NCBI RefSeq assembly: GCF_036226525.1
Contig: NZ_CP108487.1
Location: forward strand, 2,976,001 to 3,040,000
Reading direction: 5' to 3'
Origin: Kribbella sp. NBC_01245
GTDB taxonomy: Bacteria; Actinomycetota; Actinomycetes; Propionibacteriales; Kribbellaceae
Length of the DNA stretch: 64,000 nt
The notes under the pieces were generated by a model. The model had not been told where the DNA came from, made no database searches, and saw only the letters and a list, made by a program, of their open reading frames with translations. This document shows, one piece after another, positions 61,656-64,000 of this stretch (its first letter is position 1; every line of letters begins with the position of its first letter). The position numbers were made by a program, and so were the translations under genes.

Positions 61656-63041
61656 TCAGCAGCCCACCAGGCGCTGAGCGAGGTAGCCCGTGACCTCGGT
61701 CAGCGCGACCCGCTCCTGCTTCATCGAGTCGCGCTCGCGAATCGTCACGGCGTTGTCGTCGATGGTGTCGAAGTCGACCGTGATGCAGTACGGCGTACCG
61801 ATCTCGTCCTGACGGCGGTAGCGACGACCGATCGCGCCGGCGTCATCGAAGTCGACGTTCCAGTTCTTGCGCAGCTCCGCGGCCAGGTCCTTCGCCTTCG
61901 GCGACAGGTCCGCGTTACGCGAGAGCGGCAGCACGGCGGCCTTGACCGGCGCGATCCGCGGGTCGAAGCGCAGCACCGTGCGCTTGTCCACGCCGCCCTT
62001 GGCGTTCGGCGCCTCGTCCTCGGTGTAGGCGTCGAGCAGGAAGGCCAGCACGTTGCGAGTCAGCCCGGCCGCGGGCTCGATCACGTACGGCGTCCAGCGC
62101 TCGCCCTTCTCCTGGTCGAAGTACGACAGGTCGACGCCCGACTCCTTCGAGTGGGTCGACAGGTCGAAATCGGTCCGGTTCGCGATGCCCTCGAGCTCGC
62201 CGAACTCCGAACCACCGAACTGGAACTTGTACTCGATGTCGACCGTGCGCTTCGAGTAGTGGCTGAGCTTCTCCTTCGGGTGCTCGTAATACCGAAGGTT
62301 CTCCGCCTTGATGCCGAGGTCGAGGTACCAGTCCCAGCGCGCCTTCAGCCAGTACTCGTGCCAGTCCTCGTCGGTCCCGGGCGCGACGAAGAACTCCATC
62401 TCCATCTGCTCGAACTCGCGGGTCCGGAAGATGAAGTTGCCCGGCGTGATCTCGTTGCGGAAGCTCTTGCCGACCTGGGCGATGCCGAACGGCGGCTTCT
62501 TCCGGGCGGTGCCCATCACGTTCGCGAAGTTCACGAAGATGCCCTGCGCGGTCTCGGGCCGCAGGTAGTGCAGGCCTTCCTCCGACTCGACCGGACCCAG
62601 GTACGTCTTCAGCAGACCGTTGAACATCTTCGGCTCGGTGAACGTGCCCTTGTTACCGCAGTTCGGGCAGGGCACGTCGGCCAGCTTCACCGTGGCCTCG
62701 TCCTTGCCCTTGCGCGCGGCGAACTCCTCGCGCAAGTGGTCCTCACGGAAACGCTTGTGGCAGGACTGGCACTCGGTCAGCGGGTCGACGAACTCGGCGA
62801 TGTGCCCACTGGCCACCCACACCTGACGCGGCAGGATGACCGAGGAGTCGAGCCCGACGATGTCGTCACGGCTGGTCACCATCGACCGCCACCACTGGCG
62901 CCGGATGTTCTCCTTCAGCTCCACCCCGAGCGGTCCGTAGTCCCACGCCGACCGCGTGCCGCCGTAGATCTCGCCACAGGGGTAGACGAAACCCCGGCGT
63001 TTGCTCAGGCTGACAACGGCATCGACGGTATCCACGGGCAC
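61656..63041 (-). CDS. glyQS: Glycyl-tRNA synthetase (alpha2, class II)
   Basis: A 461-residue single-chain synthetase. [37 protein letters not shown] is the motif 1 region; CQSCHKRF...CPNCGNKG is the zinc-binding insert; [50 protein letters not shown] (motif 2) and [16 protein letters not shown] (motif 3) follow, then the anticodon-binding domain. GTG at 63041 with GGAG nine bases upstream. First gene of the glyQS-lipoprotein-dusB operon. Confidence 0.97.
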   Translation of the reverse strand: MPVDTVDAVVSLSKRRGFVYPCGEIYGGTRSAWDYGPLGVELKENIRRQWWRSMVTSRDDIVGLDSSVILPRQVWVASGHIAEFVDPLTECQSCHKRFREDHLREEFAARKGKDEATVKLADVPCPNCGNKGTFTEPKMFNGLLKTYLGPVESEEGLHYLRPETAQGIFVNFANVMGTARKKPPFGIAQVGKSFRNEITPGNFIFRTREFEQMEMEFFVAPGTDEDWHEYWLKARWDWYLDLGIKAENLRYYEHPKEKLSHYSKRTVDIEYKFQFGGSEFGELEGIANRTDFDLSTHSKESGVDLSYFDQEKGERWTPYVIEPAAGLTRNVLAFLLDAYTEDEAPNAKGGVDKRTVLRFDPRIAPVKAAVLPLSRNADLSPKAKDLAAELRKNWNVDFDDAGAIGRRYRRQDEIGTPYCITVDFDTIDDNAVTIRERDSMKQERVALTEVTGYLAQRLVGC

Positions 63042-63155
63042 TTTTCGACTCCAGAAGGTGGTACGGGCAAGAATCCAGGCTATCGGGCCGAGGTACCGGC
63101 CGTCACAATCGCCACCGTCACTGCTGCGATAACAAAGGCTTTGGTGTCTGCGAAG

Positions 63156-63455
63156 TCAGGAAGCGGCGGGGTCGAGCGGGTCGTAGGCAGTCGGTTCGTC
63201 GATCGCCAGCGACAACAGCGGCACCGCCGCCATCTTCACCTCGAACGGCGACAGAGCGCGGCGGTAACTGCCGATGTTCTCCCACTCCATCGACAGAGCC
63301 AGCAACTCCGGGTCATCGGCATTGCGACCGGTCCTGGCCGCGACAAAGCCCTTCTGCCGCGACAGCACCTCGACCGCCGTTTCCAGCCGGCCGATGAACT
63401 CGCCCTGCGCGCCCTCTTCGACCCGGAACCTAATCACCACGAACACGCCCGCCAC
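63156..63455 (-). CDS. Antibiotic biosynthesis monooxygenase (ABM)-domain protein
   Basis: A 99-residue protein: MAGVFVVIRFRVEEGAQGEFIGRLETAVEVLSRQKGFVAARTGRNADDPELLALSMEWENIGSYRRALSPFEVKMAAVPLLS. This is the dimeric ferredoxin-like ABM pattern (VVIRF.V..G....F..RL..A...L..Q.GF...R.GR..DDP.L.AL...WE..GSYRRAL). Such proteins include quinone-forming monooxygenases and haem-degrading enzymes; role here unknown. Confidence 0.87.
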   Translation of the reverse strand: MAGVFVVIRFRVEEGAQGEFIGRLETAVEVLSRQKGFVAARTGRNADDPELLALSMEWENIGSYRRALSPFEVKMAAVPLLSLAIDEPTAYDPLDPAAS

Positions 63456-63514
63456 CCTACGGCGTCCCCCTCACCCACCGTCATCCCCCCGCTCCGACCA
63501 GCCGTGTCGCCCAT

Positions 63515-63598
63515 CATCGGACCCTTGTGACCCGGCGTGTCGGCACTCATCGGTCCTTTGTGACGCGGCGTGTCGGCACTCATCGGTCCCTTGTGACC
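63515..63598. repeat. 33-bp tandem repeat, second locus
   Basis: Units at 63515-63547, 63548-63580 and a partial 63581-63598 read CATCGG(A/T)CC(C/T)TTGTGAC followed by (C/G)CGGCGTGTCGGCACT. They lie between the ABM-domain gene and the next plus-strand gene. The same unit occurs inverted at 37207-37249. Confidence 0.9.
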
Positions 63599-63630
63599 AA
63601 GTTGTTGGATTGGCCTGGGAGGATGGCGGA

Positions 63631-63942
63631 ATGAGTAGTTCTCAGCCCACCGGGCCGGTCAGTCCCCTGCGGGCGCGGATCACCAAGGCCAGCTATCCGT
63701 TCATCGCCCGCCTGCACGCGATGCCGAAGCTGACGCTGCCGCTCGTCACGCTGCTGCTGGTCGTGATCGGGGCCTTCGCGCCCGTCGTCGCCGCCGTGCC
63801 CGCGCTGATCGTGCTCGCCGTCCTGCTGGCCTGGCTCGGCTTCCTTTCCTGGCCGGTCGTCGGCACGGGCAGCAAGGCCGTACGCGTCTTCGCCGTCCTG
63901 GTCATCGCCTTCTTCGCGATCTCCCGGATGGCCGGCAGCTAA
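63631..63942 (+). CDS. Small conserved actinobacterial membrane protein
   Basis: A 103-residue protein: MSSSQPTGPVSPLRARITKASYPFIARLHAMPKLTLPLVTLLLVVIGAFAPVVAAVPALIVLAVLLAWLGFLSWPVVGTGSKAVRVFAVLVIAFFAISRMAGS. Three hydrophobic segments with a short basic N-terminus. Common beside glycyl-tRNA synthetase genes in actinobacteria and without known function. GGAGG is found 11 bases upstream of the ATG. Confidence 0.85.
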   Translation: MSSSQPTGPVSPLRARITKASYPFIARLHAMPKLTLPLVTLLLVVIGAFAPVVAAVPALIVLAVLLAWLGFLSWPVVGTGSKAVRVFAVLVIAFFAISRMAGS

Positions 63943-63954
63943 GGCTCAAGGCCG

Positions 63955-64000
63955 ATGGGCAGCGTCCCGTTGGAGCGTCACCTGCTCAAGGTGCGCGACC
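63955..64000 (+). CDS. Start of a further gene, possibly an AraC-type regulator
   Basis: MGSVPLERHLLKVRD runs off the window. Many AraC-family regulators start with a similar ...LERHLLRARDLADARY... helix, but 15 residues are too few to be sure. Confidence 0.35.
   Translation, partial: MGSVPLERHLLKVRD

Overview
This window comes from a high-GC actinobacterium. Gene content (actinobacterial group xylose isomerase, second MurA with an N-terminal XRE domain, LigD-type polymerase, Mug, DUF4333-like lipoprotein next to glycyl-tRNA synthetase and dusB, dnaG-dgt pairing) fits a Propionibacteriales soil organism such as Kribbella. The genus is inference; no rRNA is present.

Layout. 1-5,900 is a scarred accessory region: a partial DJ-1/PfpI gene, small secreted proteins, an ATP-dependent DNA ligase gene left as two fragments around a membrane-protein gene, a truncated aminoglycoside phosphotransferase and a truncated secreted-protein gene. 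6,000-13,800 carries a wall-anchored beta-strand-repeat protein, lipoproteins, two tRNA genes (CAU and Asn) and a secreted M36 metalloprotease. 13,970-22,111 is a xylan/xylo-oligosaccharide locus: LacI regulator and GH3 glycosidase on the minus strand, divergent from an ABC importer (binding protein plus two permeases, no ATPase) and xylA. 22,168-32,800 holds a polytopic membrane protein, two coupled lipoproteins, a group-2 sigma factor, a methyltransferase, and a minus-strand dgt / ferredoxin-reductase-like / dnaG run.

32,900-37,250 is a gene-poor island rich in repeats. It contains an IS110-family element (33,036-34,543) whose ends can be set to the base, because it interrupts one of two copies of a roughly 139-bp nested palindromic element. 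Its 250-nt leader contains guide-like segments matching both its target and its own joined ends, as expected for a bridge RNA. An IS30-family element, long perfect inverted repeats and several tandem repeats complete the island.

37,270-64,000 is mostly chromosomal: XRE-MurA with an 18-bp palindrome at its start, a protein with four Phd/YefM-like repeats, YciI and a GMC oxidoreductase with a Gly-rich insert, a methyltransferase whose 3' end is tandemly repeated, a 343-bp composite palindrome, pyruvate phosphate dikinase, a stand-alone LigD polymerase domain, a class C beta-lactamase-fold hydrolase, regulator/enzyme pairs with visible operators (HxlR/SDR; TetR/two alpha-beta hydrolases), Mug, an 1108-residue helical-repeat protein, an iodotyrosine-deiodinase-like nitroreductase, an APH-fold kinase, and the glyQS-lipoprotein-dusB operon. 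A 33-bp tandem repeat unit occurs both at 37.2 kb and at 63.5 kb.
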